Source: Profundibacterium mesophilum KAUST100406-0324
GTDB taxonomy: Bacteria; Pseudomonadota; Alphaproteobacteria; Rhodobacterales; Rhodobacteraceae
Direction: 5' to 3'
DNA length: 64,000 nt
Assembly (NCBI RefSeq): GCF_009835145.1
Contig: NZ_APKE01000001.1
Coordinates: 105,156 to 169,155 of the forward strand
Positions 20,669 through 31,560 of the stretch are shown here, in pieces. The notes beneath the pieces are model-generated. The model was given only the letters and a program-made list of their open reading frames with translations, searched no databases and was not told the DNA's origin. Both the position numbers and the translations under genes were made by a program. Each line of letters opens with the position of its first letter. Positions within the stretch are counted from its first letter, which is position 1.

Positions 20669-21748
20669 ATGACAGGTGTCCTTCCCAGCCAGGCGATCGC
20701 CCAGCTGATCGACCGCCGCGTGATCGACGCCCCGATCCCCGTGCACCGCGATCAGCTGCAACCGGCCTCTCTCGACCTCAGGCTCGGCAGCATCGCCTAC
20801 AGGGTGAGGGCCTCCTTCCTCGCCGGTCACGGCAAGTCGGTGGCCGAACGGCTCGAGGATTTCACCATGCATAAGGTCAGCCTCGATGGCGGCGCCGTGC
20901 TGGAGAAGGGTTGCGTCTATGTCGTTCCACTGATGGAACGCCTGGCCCTGCCCGCTGATATCGGCGCCGCCGCCAATGCCAAGAGCTCCACCGGACGGCT
21001 CGATCTGCTGACCCGCACCATTGCCGATGGCGGGACCGAATTCGACCGCGTGCCCGAGGGTTATCACGGGCCGCTCTATGCGGAGATCTGCCCCCGGTCA
21101 TTCAGCGTGCTGGCCCGGCCGGGCATGCGCCTTAACCAACTGCGCCTGCGCCGGGGCGAGGCGCGGCTCGGTGACGATGCGCTCGCGCGGCTGCATGGCC
21201 GCACGCCGCTCGTCGACGGGACGGCCGTGATCGGCGACGGGCTCGGTTTCTCGGTCGATCTGGGCCCCGGCCGGGGCGATCTCGTCGGCTACAGGGCCAA
21301 GCCGCATACGGGCGTCATCGACCTCGACCGCATCGGCGCCTACGCGCCGGAAGCCTTCTGGGAGGAAATCCGCACAAGGCGCGGCCAGGTGATCCTCGAT
21401 CCCGGTGCCTTCTACATCCTCGTGAGCCGCGAGGCCGTGACCATACCGCCGGGGCATGCCGCGGAGATGGCCCCCTACCTGGCCATGGTCGGCGAGTTCA
21501 GGGTCCATTACGCGGGCTTCTTCGATCCGGGCTTCGGCTATGCGCCCGCGGGCGGCGCCGGATCGCGCGGCGTGCTAGAGGTGCGCTGCCACGAGGCGCC
21601 TTTCGCCCTCGAGGACGGGCAGATCGTCGGCAGGCTCATCTACGAGACGATGGAGGAGATCCCCGAACAGCTCTATGGAAGCGGGATCGCCTCGAACTAC
21701 CAGGGCCAGGGGCTGAAGCTCTCCAAACATTTCTCCCCCGCGTCCTGA
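20669..21748 (+). CDS. dcd: dCTP deaminase family protein, double-length form
   Basis: Deaminates dCTP toward dUTP for thymidylate supply, by family. At 359 residues it is nearly twice a typical Dcd (about 190) and reads as two related jelly-roll halves. N-terminal half: HRDQLQPASLDLRLGSIAYRV and AKSSTGRLDLLTRTIADGG, then PLYAEICPRSFSVLARPGMR. C-terminal half: RVHYAGFFDPGFGYAPAGG with VLEVRCHEAPFALEDGQIVG, like the trimeric dUTPase/Dcd motif. Whether one half deaminates and the other hydrolyses dUTP cannot be told here. Starts 58 bp after tRNA-Pro; convergent with scpB. Confidence 0.83.
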   Translation: MTGVLPSQAIAQLIDRRVIDAPIPVHRDQLQPASLDLRLGSIAYRVRASFLAGHGKSVAERLEDFTMHKVSLDGGAVLEKGCVYVVPLMERLALPADIGAAANAKSSTGRLDLLTRTIADGGTEFDRVPEGYHGPLYAEICPRSFSVLARPGMRLNQLRLRRGEARLGDDALARLHGRTPLVDGTAVIGDGLGFSVDLGPGRGDLVGYRAKPHTGVIDLDRIGAYAPEAFWEEIRTRRGQVILDPGAFYILVSREAVTIPPGHAAEMAPYLAMVGEFRVHYAGFFDPGFGYAPAGGAGSRGVLEVRCHEAPFALEDGQIVGRLIYETMEEIPEQLYGSGIASNYQGQGLKLSKHFSPAS

Positions 21749-21764
21749 GCGCGGCGGCGCGGCC

Positions 21765-22460
21765 TCACGGGGTCTCGTCGGGGGGCCTGCCGGTCTGCGG
21801 GTCGAGGAACGCGGCCTGAACCCCGTCGGACGCACGCGCCTCGGGCATCGGCCGGCTTGCAAGCAGCCCCGAAGCGCGCAGCTCCCCCAGTCCCGGCAGA
21901 TCGCCCGTGGATGGCAGGCCGAAGTGATCCAGGAAATCGTCGGTCGTCACGTAAGTGACGGGCCGGCCGGGGGACTGCCGCCGCCGACCGAAACGGATCC
22001 AGCCCATCTCGATGAGTTGGTCCAGGGTTCCGCGCGAGGCCGAGACGCCCCTGATCTCCTCGATCTCCGCCCGGGTGACCGGCTGGTTGTAGGCGATGAT
22101 CGCCAGGGTTTCGATCGCGGCGCGGCTGAGCCGCCGGGTCTCGACGATCTCGCGCTCCATCAAGAAGCCCAGATCGGGCGCGGTGCGCAGGGCATAGCCC
22201 TCGCCTGCCCGCGTGAGGACCACACCGCGCCCGGCATAGCGCGCCTCGATCCGGGCAAGCGCGGCGGCCACGTCGCAACCATGCGGCAGGCGGACCTCGA
22301 TCTCGGCGGCGGTGATGGGGGCGGCGCTGGCGAAGAGCATGGCCTCGACCATCCGCTCCTGCTGCGCGATGTCGGGCGCGATCGGCGGCGCGCTGGAAAG
22401 GTCCGGCTCCGGACGGGAATCCCGCGCCACGCTCGCTGCTGCCTCGTCGGTCCGGCTCAT
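21765..22460 (-). CDS. scpB: Segregation and condensation protein B
   Basis: Winged-helix partner of the SMC-ScpA condensin complex, needed for chromosome compaction. 231 residues. Core motifs: ERMVEAMLFASAAPITAAEIE, RLSRAAIETLAIIAYNQPVTR, RGVSASRGTLDQLIEMGWIR and YVTTDDFLDHFGL. The start ATG 22460 overlaps the scpA stop by 4 bp (translational coupling). Its stop lies 16 bp from that of the convergent dcd gene, with no obvious terminator. Confidence 0.93.
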   Translation of the reverse strand: MSRTDEAAASVARDSRPEPDLSSAPPIAPDIAQQERMVEAMLFASAAPITAAEIEVRLPHGCDVAAALARIEARYAGRGVVLTRAGEGYALRTAPDLGFLMEREIVETRRLSRAAIETLAIIAYNQPVTRAEIEEIRGVSASRGTLDQLIEMGWIRFGRRRQSPGRPVTYVTTDDFLDHFGLPSTGDLPGLGELRASGLLASRPMPEARASDGVQAAFLDPQTGRPPDETP

Positions 22461-23242
22461 GTCTGCGATGTCCTGCGGATATGGATGGGTGCGAAGGTTC
22501 CGGCCTGTCGCAATTCGAGCCGCCCCGCCTTGGCCAGCTCGAGGGAGGCGGCAAAATGCGAGGCGGTGGCCGAACGCCGGCGCTGCGGGTCGCCCTCCCA
22601 TTCGGCAGGAAGATAGGCCGACAGGCAGGTCCAGTCGCCCTCAAAGGCAATGAGCCCCCGCAGCCGGTCGAGCGCCTGCTCCATGCTCATCACGTTCGAG
22701 CGGTCCATCACGAAGGGGCGGAAATCGTCACGCGTGCGAACCCGCGCATAACCCTGCATCAGATCGAGCAGCGTCGCCGTATGGCGCAGTTTGCGCTTGC
22801 GCGAGAATGTCTCTGGCGCTCCGCGCGCGAAAACATCCCGGCCAAGCCGATCGCGCGCCATCAACTGCGCCGCGGCCGTGCGCATCGCCTCGAGACGTTG
22901 CAGCTGGAATGCCAGATGCGCCGCCATCTCCGCACCGCTCGGCTCCTCGTCCGCCGGGTCCGGCGGCAACAGCAGGCGCGATTTGAGATAGGCGAGCCAG
23001 GCCGCCATCACGAGGTAGTCCGCCGCCAGCTCGATGCGCAGGGCACGGGCACGCTCGACGAAGGCGAGGTATTGCCGCGCGAGCTCCAGCACCGAGATCT
23101 GGCGCAGGTCGAGCTTCTGGCTCCGGCCGAGGCTGAGAAGCAGGTCGAGCGGACCCTCGAACCCGCCAACATCCACGATCAACGCCTCCGCCGCGCGGCG
23201 TTCGGCGACGTCGGTGCCGTCGGTGCCTGTTGAATCCGTCAT
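22457..23242 (-). CDS. scpA: Segregation and condensation protein A
   Basis: Kleisin subunit bridging SMC heads. 261 residues. Typical N-terminus VGGFEGPLDLLLSLGRSQKLDLRQIS, then the ADYLVMAAWLAYLKSRLLLP helix and a C-terminal winged helix that ends in RRSATASHFAASLELAKAGRL. Start ATG 23242 chosen over an earlier in-frame ATG inside nagZ. It lies just after nagZ (stop at 23247) and overlaps scpB. Confidence 0.93.
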   Translation of the reverse strand: MTDSTGTDGTDVAERRAAEALIVDVGGFEGPLDLLLSLGRSQKLDLRQISVLELARQYLAFVERARALRIELAADYLVMAAWLAYLKSRLLLPPDPADEEPSGAEMAAHLAFQLQRLEAMRTAAAQLMARDRLGRDVFARGAPETFSRKRKLRHTATLLDLMQGYARVRTRDDFRPFVMDRSNVMSMEQALDRLRGLIAFEGDWTCLSAYLPAEWEGDPQRRRSATASHFAASLELAKAGRLELRQAGTFAPIHIRRTSQT

Positions 23243-23246
23243 GGCT

Positions 23247-24239
23247 CTACCCGGCCAGAAGCGCGTCCAGCTCGCGCTCGAGCGCGGCGATGTCGGCATC
23301 ATCGGGCGCCGCCCTCATCGCCAGCGCTTGGTCGGCCCTGGCGGCGGCGGCGGCGGAGAACCTGCCGGCCTCGCTCACCGCCTCTTCCATTTCCGGCCGC
23401 TCGCCATTGCAATGCAGGATCAGGTCGCAACCGGCATCCATCGCCGCACGGCTGCGCACCGCGATGCTTCCGCCGAGGGCCTCCATCGAGATGTCATCGG
23501 TCATCAAAAGACCGCCAAAGCCGATCTGCTCGCGGATCAGGGCGATCACGGAGCGCGACTGCGTTGCGGGGCTTTCGTCGAGAGCGCCATAGACGATATG
23601 CGCCGTCATCGCCATCGGCAGGTCCGCCAGCGCGGCGAAGGGTGCGAAATCCTCCGCTTCGAGATCACGCCGCGTCGCGCTGACCACCGGCAGGGCAAGA
23701 TGCGAATCGCGCGTTCCCCGCCCATGGCCGGGAATATGCTTGAGCACCGGCAGGACACCGCCCGCCAGAAGTCCCTGCGCGACGGCACGGGCGATCCCCG
23801 CGACGAGCCCCGGCTCCGATCCGTAGCAGCGATTGGCAAGGAAGGGATGTGTCTCCGGCCGCGCGACATCCGCCGAAGGCGCGCAGTTCACGTCGATGCC
23901 GAGCGCATGCAACTCGTCCGCCATCAGCCGCGAGCGCAGATACATGGCGCGCTCCGCTGCCGCTCCGGCCGCGCGCACGTGATCGAGCGGTGGGCTCCAG
24001 GGGCGCCAATACGGCGGCCGCAGGCGCTGCACGCGCCCGCCCTCCTGGTCGATCAGGATCGGCGCATCGCGCCCGACGCTGCCGCGCAGGTCATCCGTCA
24101 GTCGGCGCAGCTGCTCGGGCGTGTCGACATTGCGCGAAAAGAGAATGAAGCCCCAGGGGTCGGCCTCGCGAAAGAAGGCGGCCTCGCCGGCTCCGAGGCG
24201 CGTCCCCGCGCAGCCAAGGATACATGCCCCCGCCGTCAT
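23247..24239 (-). CDS. nagZ: Beta-N-acetylhexosaminidase
   Basis: GH3 enzyme that removes N-acetylglucosamine from recycled muropeptides in the cytosol. 330 residues. Substrate loop DQEGGRVQRLRPP, the signature KHIPGHGRGTRDSH (residues 167-180, His180 as the mobile acid/base), and the nucleophile Asp in LLMTDDISMEAL. No signal peptide. Start ATG 24239 lies 4 bp after the SPOR gene stop. NagZ activity can influence AmpC induction where present; no ampG/ampR is in this window. Confidence 0.94.
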   Translation of the reverse strand: MTAGACILGCAGTRLGAGEAAFFREADPWGFILFSRNVDTPEQLRRLTDDLRGSVGRDAPILIDQEGGRVQRLRPPYWRPWSPPLDHVRAAGAAAERAMYLRSRLMADELHALGIDVNCAPSADVARPETHPFLANRCYGSEPGLVAGIARAVAQGLLAGGVLPVLKHIPGHGRGTRDSHLALPVVSATRRDLEAEDFAPFAALADLPMAMTAHIVYGALDESPATQSRSVIALIREQIGFGGLLMTDDISMEALGGSIAVRSRAAMDAGCDLILHCNGERPEMEEAVSEAGRFSAAAAARADQALAMRAAPDDADIAALERELDALLAG

Positions 24240-24243
24240 ACCC

Positions 24244-25359
24244 TTAGCGCAGCTCGACCGGGATGCAATCGGTGCCCTCGGCCACGAGTGCCGAGCAGAA
24301 GCGGCGTGCGTCGCTGAGATCGGCGAAGCCTTCGGCACGCAGACGGTAGAAGGTCTTGCCGCCCGACTTGGCGCGCTGCACCACACGGCGCTTGCCGGCG
24401 AAATACTGGTCGAACCTGCCGGAGATCTTCTGCCATTCGGCGCGGGCGACGTCGTCACTGTCGAAGGCGCCAAGTTGAACGAGGCGGGTGCCGACAGTCA
24501 GGATCGACGGGTCGATCTCGATCCCGCCGGGCGCGCTGACGGTCTCGATCTGGGAGGGGTCGACGGTCGAGGCCTCGGCCGGCGAGGCCACGGCATTCGC
24601 TGCCGCGAGCAGGAGCTGCGCCGGACGGGTCAGGGGGCGCGGGGAGCGTGAAATGCCCTTCCGGTCGCGCTCGGCGCCGATCGTCTCGGCCTCGGACAGG
24701 CGGGGCACGCCCGCGCTGATCGCTTCGGCGAGGGCCAGCGCGTCGGCCTGCGCATCGCCCGTCGATGCCGGCAGCAGCCCGAGCGCCTCGGCCACCGCGC
24801 GGTCGCTGGCCGAAGCAAGCAGCGTCTCGCCCTGCGTTCCGGCCTCGGCATTCGTCTCCGCCATCTCGTCCATCTCCGAGGACGCCACATCCGCTTCGGC
24901 ATCGGCGCCGGGCTGCGCATCGGCGAAGATGTCCTCGCCGGGCGCGAGGTCGGTGACGCTTCCATCGTCTTCCGGCGCGGCCATCAGGCCGGCATATTCG
25001 CTCCCCGCGCGATCCTCGTCAGACAGGAGCACGGGTTCGGGCGCGAGAATGACCTGATCGGCGACACGACCGGCGGAGCCCACGGCGGCGACCTCGTTGA
25101 CAGCGAGGCCCTGGTGATCGGCACGGCTGCCGCCCGGATCCTCGGGAATGATGCGCATCGGACCGTCGAGGGCACGAACCACCGGGATGCCGGTCACGTC
25201 GCGCATGACGAGCTGGTAGCCCCACATGGCGGTTCCGGCGATCATCGCGAGAGAAACCACCCCGCCCGAAAGGCTGAGCATACGGGAGACGCGCACGCCC
25301 CTGCTCGGCGTATCGAAATCGGTCACGAAGCCGCCGGCCTCGTCGTGATACTTGTTCAT
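24244..25359 (-). CDS. SPOR domain membrane protein
   Basis: 371 residues. A cytoplasmic N-terminus of about 30, one transmembrane helix (LSLSGGVVSLAMIAGTAMWG, about 29-48), a long acidic Ala/Glu/Asp-rich linker, and a C-terminal SPOR domain (about 290-371: RLVQLGAFDSDDVARAEWQK ... GKTFYRLRAEGFADLSDARRFC). SPOR domains bind denuded septal peptidoglycan, so a cell-division role is likely. Sits between argS and nagZ, overlapping neither, in a conserved order for this family. Confidence 0.88.
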   Translation of the reverse strand: MNKYHDEAGGFVTDFDTPSRGVRVSRMLSLSGGVVSLAMIAGTAMWGYQLVMRDVTGIPVVRALDGPMRIIPEDPGGSRADHQGLAVNEVAAVGSAGRVADQVILAPEPVLLSDEDRAGSEYAGLMAAPEDDGSVTDLAPGEDIFADAQPGADAEADVASSEMDEMAETNAEAGTQGETLLASASDRAVAEALGLLPASTGDAQADALALAEAISAGVPRLSEAETIGAERDRKGISRSPRPLTRPAQLLLAAANAVASPAEASTVDPSQIETVSAPGGIEIDPSILTVGTRLVQLGAFDSDDVARAEWQKISGRFDQYFAGKRRVVQRAKSGGKTFYRLRAEGFADLSDARRFCSALVAEGTDCIPVELR

Positions 25360-25459
25360 CCTGTTGCCTCACTGCCGGTGACCCCGAATTCCCCGCCGAA
25401 GGTCACTGTCTGCCTGCTCGATCCCACGGAAGGGGCGCTTTATCGCGGCTTTGCAGCCG

Positions 25460-27184
25460 TCAGCGCATTTCCTCGACCGGGGTCACCCCAAGAATACCAA
25501 GCCCGGCCGAAATGACAACGGACACCGCTTTAGGCAGCACTATTTTGCCTGCCGTTGCCCCAGGGTCACCATCCTGGACGAATCTGAGGGACATGTCGTC
25601 ATTTCCCTTGTTCCACAGTGCATGAAGCGCGCTTGCCAGATCGTAGAGGTAGAATGCGATGCGGTGCGGCTCGTGATTGCGCGCCGCGATCTCGACGAGA
25701 CGCGGCCACTCGGCAAGTTTGCGCGCAAGGTCGATCTCGGCCGGGTCCGTGATCTGCGGTTTATCGGCGGGCGCGATGCCCTCCGCCTCGGCCCGGCGCA
25801 GCACGGAGCGAATCCGCGCATGGGCGTATTGGACGTAGAAGACGGGATTGTCCTTCGACTGCTCCGTGACCTTGGCGAAGTCGAAATCCAGCGGCGCGTC
25901 GTTCTTCCGCGTGAGCATGTGGAACCGCGTGACATCGGGGCCCACCTGTTCGACCACGTCGCGCAGGGTGACGAAGGTCCCTGCCCGCTTGGACATCTTG
26001 AACGGCTCGCCGTTCTTGTAGAGCTTGACGAGCTGCGTCAGCTTCACGTCGAGCGGCACCCGCCCCTTCGACAGGGCGGAGACAGCGGCCTTCATGCGCT
26101 TGACATAGCCGCCGTGATCGGCGCCGAAGACATCGATCAGCTCGTCGAAACCGCGGGCGATCTTGTCATGGTGATAGGCGATGTCGGGAGCGAAATAGGT
26201 CCAGCTACCATCGGATTTGAGCACCGGACGATCGACATCGTCGCCATGGGCGGTGGACCGGAAGAGGGTTTGCTCACGCGGCTCCCAATCCTCCGGCAGC
26301 TTGCCCTTCGGCGGCTCGAGGGTGCCGCGATAGATGAGCCCGTCATCGTCGAGTGTCTTGAGCGCCTCCTCGATCCGGCCGGTTCCGTAGAGGGCCTTCT
26401 CGGAGAAGAAATTGTCCATGTTCACCCCGAGGGCGGCGAGATCCTCGCGGATCAGCCGCATCATCGCGGCTGTCGCGAAGGCGCGCACATCCTCGAGCCA
26501 GTATTGCTCGCCCTTGTCGACGAAGGCATCGCCCACCTTCGCCTTCAGCGCCTCGCCCACGTCGATCAGGTAATCGCCGGGATAGGTCCCGTCCTCGAAG
26601 GCGACCTCGCGCCCATGCGCCTCGAGATAGCGCAGGTAGACCGACCGCGCGAGCACATCGACCTGCGCCCCGCCATCGTTGATGTAATATTCGCGCGTCA
26701 CATCCCAGCCGGAATAATCCAGCAAGGCGGCCAGCGCGTCGCCAAAGACCGCCCCCCGCGTATGGCCGACATGGAGCGGCCCTGTCGGGTTGGCGGAGAC
26801 ATACTCGATATTGACCTTGCGCCCCGCGCCCATCGCCGAGCGCCCGAACCCGTGCGGATCGGCAAGCGCGGCACAGGTGATCTCTTCCCAGATCTCGGCG
26901 CCGAGCGAGATGTTGAGGAAACCCGGCCCGGCGATCTGCACCCCGGCGATGCGCGGGTCCGAGGACAACCTGCCGGCAAGCTGCTCGGCGATGTCGCGCG
27001 GCTTCATCTTCGCGGGCTTGGCCAGCACCATCGCGGCGTTCGTCGCCATGTCGCCATGCGCGGCGTCACGCGGCGGCTCGACCGCGACGTTCGAGGTATC
27101 GAGACCGGCGGGCAGCACGCCTTCGGCGGCCAAGGCGTCCAGTGCCTCGATCACGAGGCCGCGGATTTCGTCGAAGATGTTCAT
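25460..27184 (-). CDS. argS: Arginyl-tRNA synthetase
   Basis: Class I synthetase that charges tRNA-Arg. 574 residues. N-terminal Add-1 domain; HIGH motif HVGH at 138-141 ([19 protein letters not shown]); KMSKS-like [12 protein letters not shown] near 385; a C-terminal anticodon domain ([11 protein letters not shown] ... ALHALWNKG). Start ATG 27184 ([11 protein letters not shown]); the upstream open frame is basic and unlike the family. First gene of the argS-SPOR-nagZ-scpA-scpB run. Confidence 0.96.
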   Translation of the reverse strand: MNIFDEIRGLVIEALDALAAEGVLPAGLDTSNVAVEPPRDAAHGDMATNAAMVLAKPAKMKPRDIAEQLAGRLSSDPRIAGVQIAGPGFLNISLGAEIWEEITCAALADPHGFGRSAMGAGRKVNIEYVSANPTGPLHVGHTRGAVFGDALAALLDYSGWDVTREYYINDGGAQVDVLARSVYLRYLEAHGREVAFEDGTYPGDYLIDVGEALKAKVGDAFVDKGEQYWLEDVRAFATAAMMRLIREDLAALGVNMDNFFSEKALYGTGRIEEALKTLDDDGLIYRGTLEPPKGKLPEDWEPREQTLFRSTAHGDDVDRPVLKSDGSWTYFAPDIAYHHDKIARGFDELIDVFGADHGGYVKRMKAAVSALSKGRVPLDVKLTQLVKLYKNGEPFKMSKRAGTFVTLRDVVEQVGPDVTRFHMLTRKNDAPLDFDFAKVTEQSKDNPVFYVQYAHARIRSVLRRAEAEGIAPADKPQITDPAEIDLARKLAEWPRLVEIAARNHEPHRIAFYLYDLASALHALWNKGNDDMSLRFVQDGDPGATAGKIVLPKAVSVVISAGLGILGVTPVEEMR

Positions 27185-27321
27185 GGCTTTTGTCCTTGCA
27201 GGTGGCGCGGGTTTACCACGGCGCCGCCGGCGGTCAACCGCGCCGCGCCCACGGGGCTTGCGCACGGCGTGCACCGACGCCACTCTGCGGCCTTGCCATA
27301 TCCTAGGAGACCTTACCAGAC

Positions 27322-27867
27322 ATGCGCTCGTTCATTCTCGCAACCGCACTCAGCCTGCTGCCCGCCATCGCCATCGCCGAGGGGCACTCGCCGCAGGACG
27401 GACGCGTCCTGATCACCGTCGGGGGCGATGCCGGCCCGATGCAGACCGCATCCGAAGGCGCGCAGTCTCTCTTTGCCAAATACGGGATCGACCTTGCCGG
27501 CGCGCAAGGCCTCGACGCCGCTGCCCTGGCCGAACTCGAAAGCGCCGAGGTGGTCTCGAACCTGCCCGGCACGCAGACCCAGGTGACATTCTCGGGGCCG
27601 CTCCTGTCGGAAGTGATGCGCGCGGCCGGGGCGCAGGACAAGGGCGCCCTTCCGATGGCGCTCGACGGGTATCAGCCCGAGATCTCGGCGGAGGACATCG
27701 CGGCTTATGGACCGATACTCGCCACCCATGCCGACGGCATCCCCCTCGCGATCGGCGATATCGGTCCGGCGATGATCATCTTCCCGAAGATCGACGATGC
27801 GGAAGCCGCATCACGACTTGATCCGGCGCGTGTCTGGGCCGTGTTCTACCTCGGCGTCGCCGAGTGA
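27322..27867 (+). CDS. Exported molybdopterin-oxidoreductase-fold protein
   Basis: 181 residues with a signal peptide [19 protein letters not shown]. The mature part resembles the sulfite-oxidase-type molybdopterin-binding fold: [43 protein letters not shown] and a late IFPKID. Only the fold region is present; I see no conserved cofactor-binding cysteine (the mature chain has no Cys), so it is probably not a catalytic molybdoenzyme. Divergent from argS. Such proteins often sit beside two-component or diguanylate cyclase genes, but none is here. Confidence 0.6.
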   Translation: MRSFILATALSLLPAIAIAEGHSPQDGRVLITVGGDAGPMQTASEGAQSLFAKYGIDLAGAQGLDAAALAELESAEVVSNLPGTQTQVTFSGPLLSEVMRAAGAQDKGALPMALDGYQPEISAEDIAAYGPILATHADGIPLAIGDIGPAMIIFPKIDDAEAASRLDPARVWAVFYLGVAE

Positions 27868-27876
27868 ATTGAGGGC

Positions 27877-27905
27877 GCCGGCCCCCATCAGAAGGGGGGG
27901 CCGGC
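27877..27905. terminator. Bidirectional terminator hairpin
   Basis: Perfect 10-bp stem GCCGGCCCCC/GGGGGCCGGC (27877-27886 with 27896-27905) between two convergent genes. No T-tract on either side. Confidence 0.5.
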
Positions 27906-27912
27906 GGACCGC

Positions 27913-29745
27913 TCAGCCGGTGCGAAGGGGCTTGTCGTTCTCCTCGGGGGGCAGCATCGAGACGAGCTTGGTGCCGGGCTCGGGATGCAGATCCCCCTCG
28001 TTGCTGCCGAGGAAATGGATCTCGCCCTCGGGATCGATATAGGCCAGCAGAAGCGCGTTGGGCCGCTTCTCGCGCCATTCGGCCATGCCGTATTCCTCGC
28101 TCAGACGGGTCACGCGGAAGGTCCAGCCCTGCCACATCATCCGGTTGAGCTCGTTATAGGTGGCCTTGTGGGCGATGCTCTGCCCGCCGAGAGAGGCGGG
28201 AAGCGCATGGCGCGCCGTCTCCGATTTCTCGCGGCCGATCTGATAGATGTTCTCGCGGCCGAAATCAGGCGCAAGATCGGTTGCCACGAGCGTGTTGTAG
28301 GCATCGTTGTCGGTGGCCACGAGAAGCGTGCTGAACGAGGCCATGTCGATATTGCGCTCCGCCCCTTCCGACAGGATGTCGCCGTAGAAGGTCGTCACGC
28401 CCGCCTCGCGTGCGCGGCGCAGGTGGCTGCGGTTGGGATCGGAGATGAGCACCGGCAGATCGAGCTCGCTCTTGAGCGTCTCGGCAAGGCCCGTCGTCCA
28501 GCGCGAGCCGCCCACGAAGAGAACGCCCGGCGTCTCGGCGGCCTGCAATCCCAGGGCCCGCGAGAACGGCTTGAGCGTGAAGCCGTGGATCACCACCGTA
28601 ACCGCCACGAGCACGAAGGCCAGCGGTCCGATCAGCGCCCCATCCTCGACGCCGAGCTCGACAAGGCGCTCGCCGAAGAGGCCGGCCACCGCCACGAGCA
28701 CCACGCCGCGCGGACCGGTCAGCGCGATGAGGGCGCGCTCGCGCATCGGGATGCGGGTCGAGGCGAGTGCCACCATCACCGTGAGCGGACGGGCCACGAT
28801 GACCACGGCCGCGACGAAGATGCCGGCCCGCCAGGTCAGCTGACCCAATGCCGAGAAATCGAGCGAGGCGGCCAGAAGGATGAAGACGCCCGAAACCAGC
28901 AGCACCGTCGCATGCTCCTTGAACCGGCGCATCTCCTCGTAGCTGGGCAGGTTGGCGTTCGCGAGATAGATGCCCATGATGGTCACCGCCAGCAGGCCGC
29001 TTTCGTGCAGGACGCTGTCGGAGACGGCGAAGACCGCGAGCAGGATGGTGAAGAGCACCGGCACCTTCATGTATTCCGGCACCCAGGCGCGGCGGAAGGC
29101 CTGCGTCAGACCGTAGCCCGCCGCGAGGCCCAGCGCCGTTGCCACGCCAATGCCGACGCCGAGCTCGATCACCGCGCCGCCCACCTTCTCGGCGGTGCGC
29201 AGCACCAAAACCACCTCGAAGGCCAGCACCGCCGCAAGCGCGCCGATGGGATCGTTGACGATCGCCTCCCATTGCAAAAGCAGCGCGGGACGGCGCGCCA
29301 GCCGCGCGGTTCGCAGCAGCGGCGCGATCACCGTCGGCCCGGTCACGATCATGATCCCGCCGAAGACGGCCGAGCTCTCCCAGCTCAGCCCCGCGCCCCA
29401 GCGCAGCGCCAGCGTCGAAAGCAGCCAGCCCAGAGGCGCGCCGATGAATACCAGCCGCTTCACCCCTTCGGCCGCATCGCGCAGCGTGTGGAAGTTCAGC
29501 GTCAGGCCGCCCTCGAAGAGGATCACCGCCACCGCCACCGCGATGATCGCGTTCGTCATCGGTCCGATATCGCGCATGGGATCGAAGAAGCCGAAGACCG
29601 GCCCCACCAGCAGGCCGGCGACCAGCATGAGCACGATGGCCGGCATGCGCAGCCGCCAGGCCAGCCATTGCGATCCCACCCCGAGGGTGCCGACGAGGGC
29701 GATCGCCATGACGGGATCAAGGCTCCCGATGCTTTCTGCTGCCAT
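27913..29745 (-). CDS. Sodium/proton antiporter, CPA1 type with TrkA-like domain
   Basis: 610-residue inner-membrane exchanger. About 12 hydrophobic segments fill residues 10-400 (for example PVMAIALVGTLGVGSQWLAW; IIAVAVAVILFEGGLTLNF; WEAIVNDPIGALAAVLAFEV). The FEGGLTL and NDPIGA motifs mark the NhaP/CPA1 branch; the buried acidic residue in NDP is the expected ion site. The cytosolic C-terminal part (about 410-530, VLFVGGSRWTTGLAETLKSE, VATDNDAYNTLVATDL) resembles a TrkA-N/RCK Rossmann domain that may gate by nucleotide. A CPA2/Kef exchanger is the alternative. Start ATG 29745. Confidence 0.85.
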   Translation of the reverse strand: MAAESIGSLDPVMAIALVGTLGVGSQWLAWRLRMPAIVLMLVAGLLVGPVFGFFDPMRDIGPMTNAIIAVAVAVILFEGGLTLNFHTLRDAAEGVKRLVFIGAPLGWLLSTLALRWGAGLSWESSAVFGGIMIVTGPTVIAPLLRTARLARRPALLLQWEAIVNDPIGALAAVLAFEVVLVLRTAEKVGGAVIELGVGIGVATALGLAAGYGLTQAFRRAWVPEYMKVPVLFTILLAVFAVSDSVLHESGLLAVTIMGIYLANANLPSYEEMRRFKEHATVLLVSGVFILLAASLDFSALGQLTWRAGIFVAAVVIVARPLTVMVALASTRIPMRERALIALTGPRGVVLVAVAGLFGERLVELGVEDGALIGPLAFVLVAVTVVIHGFTLKPFSRALGLQAAETPGVLFVGGSRWTTGLAETLKSELDLPVLISDPNRSHLRRAREAGVTTFYGDILSEGAERNIDMASFSTLLVATDNDAYNTLVATDLAPDFGRENIYQIGREKSETARHALPASLGGQSIAHKATYNELNRMMWQGWTFRVTRLSEEYGMAEWREKRPNALLLAYIDPEGEIHFLGSNEGDLHPEPGTKLVSMLPPEENDKPLRTG

Positions 29746-29935
29746 GTGCTCTCTTTCTGATCGGCCGCGCGTAACGGCTTGCATTTTCGGTTCTACCGGG
29801 ATTTGACCGCGCGATGACGAAGGTCAAGGAAAACCGCGCGGCATCGGGGACGCATCCCGCGCCGGCCATCCATGCCGGCTCGGGGCCATGCAGCGCGGCC
29901 CGCCGAAACGCGGTCAAACCGGGGGAGTTCCGACA

Positions 29936-31510
<1,575 letters not shown>

Positions 31511-31560
31511 TCGTGCCCCCCCGGCATTCCACCGGGTGGGTCCTTTCCGCCCGCCGCGCG

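Noticed and set aside
31520..31536. Terminator between GH13 and dGTPase-like genes
   Set aside because: Stem of only five pairs and no T-tract; too weak to annotate.
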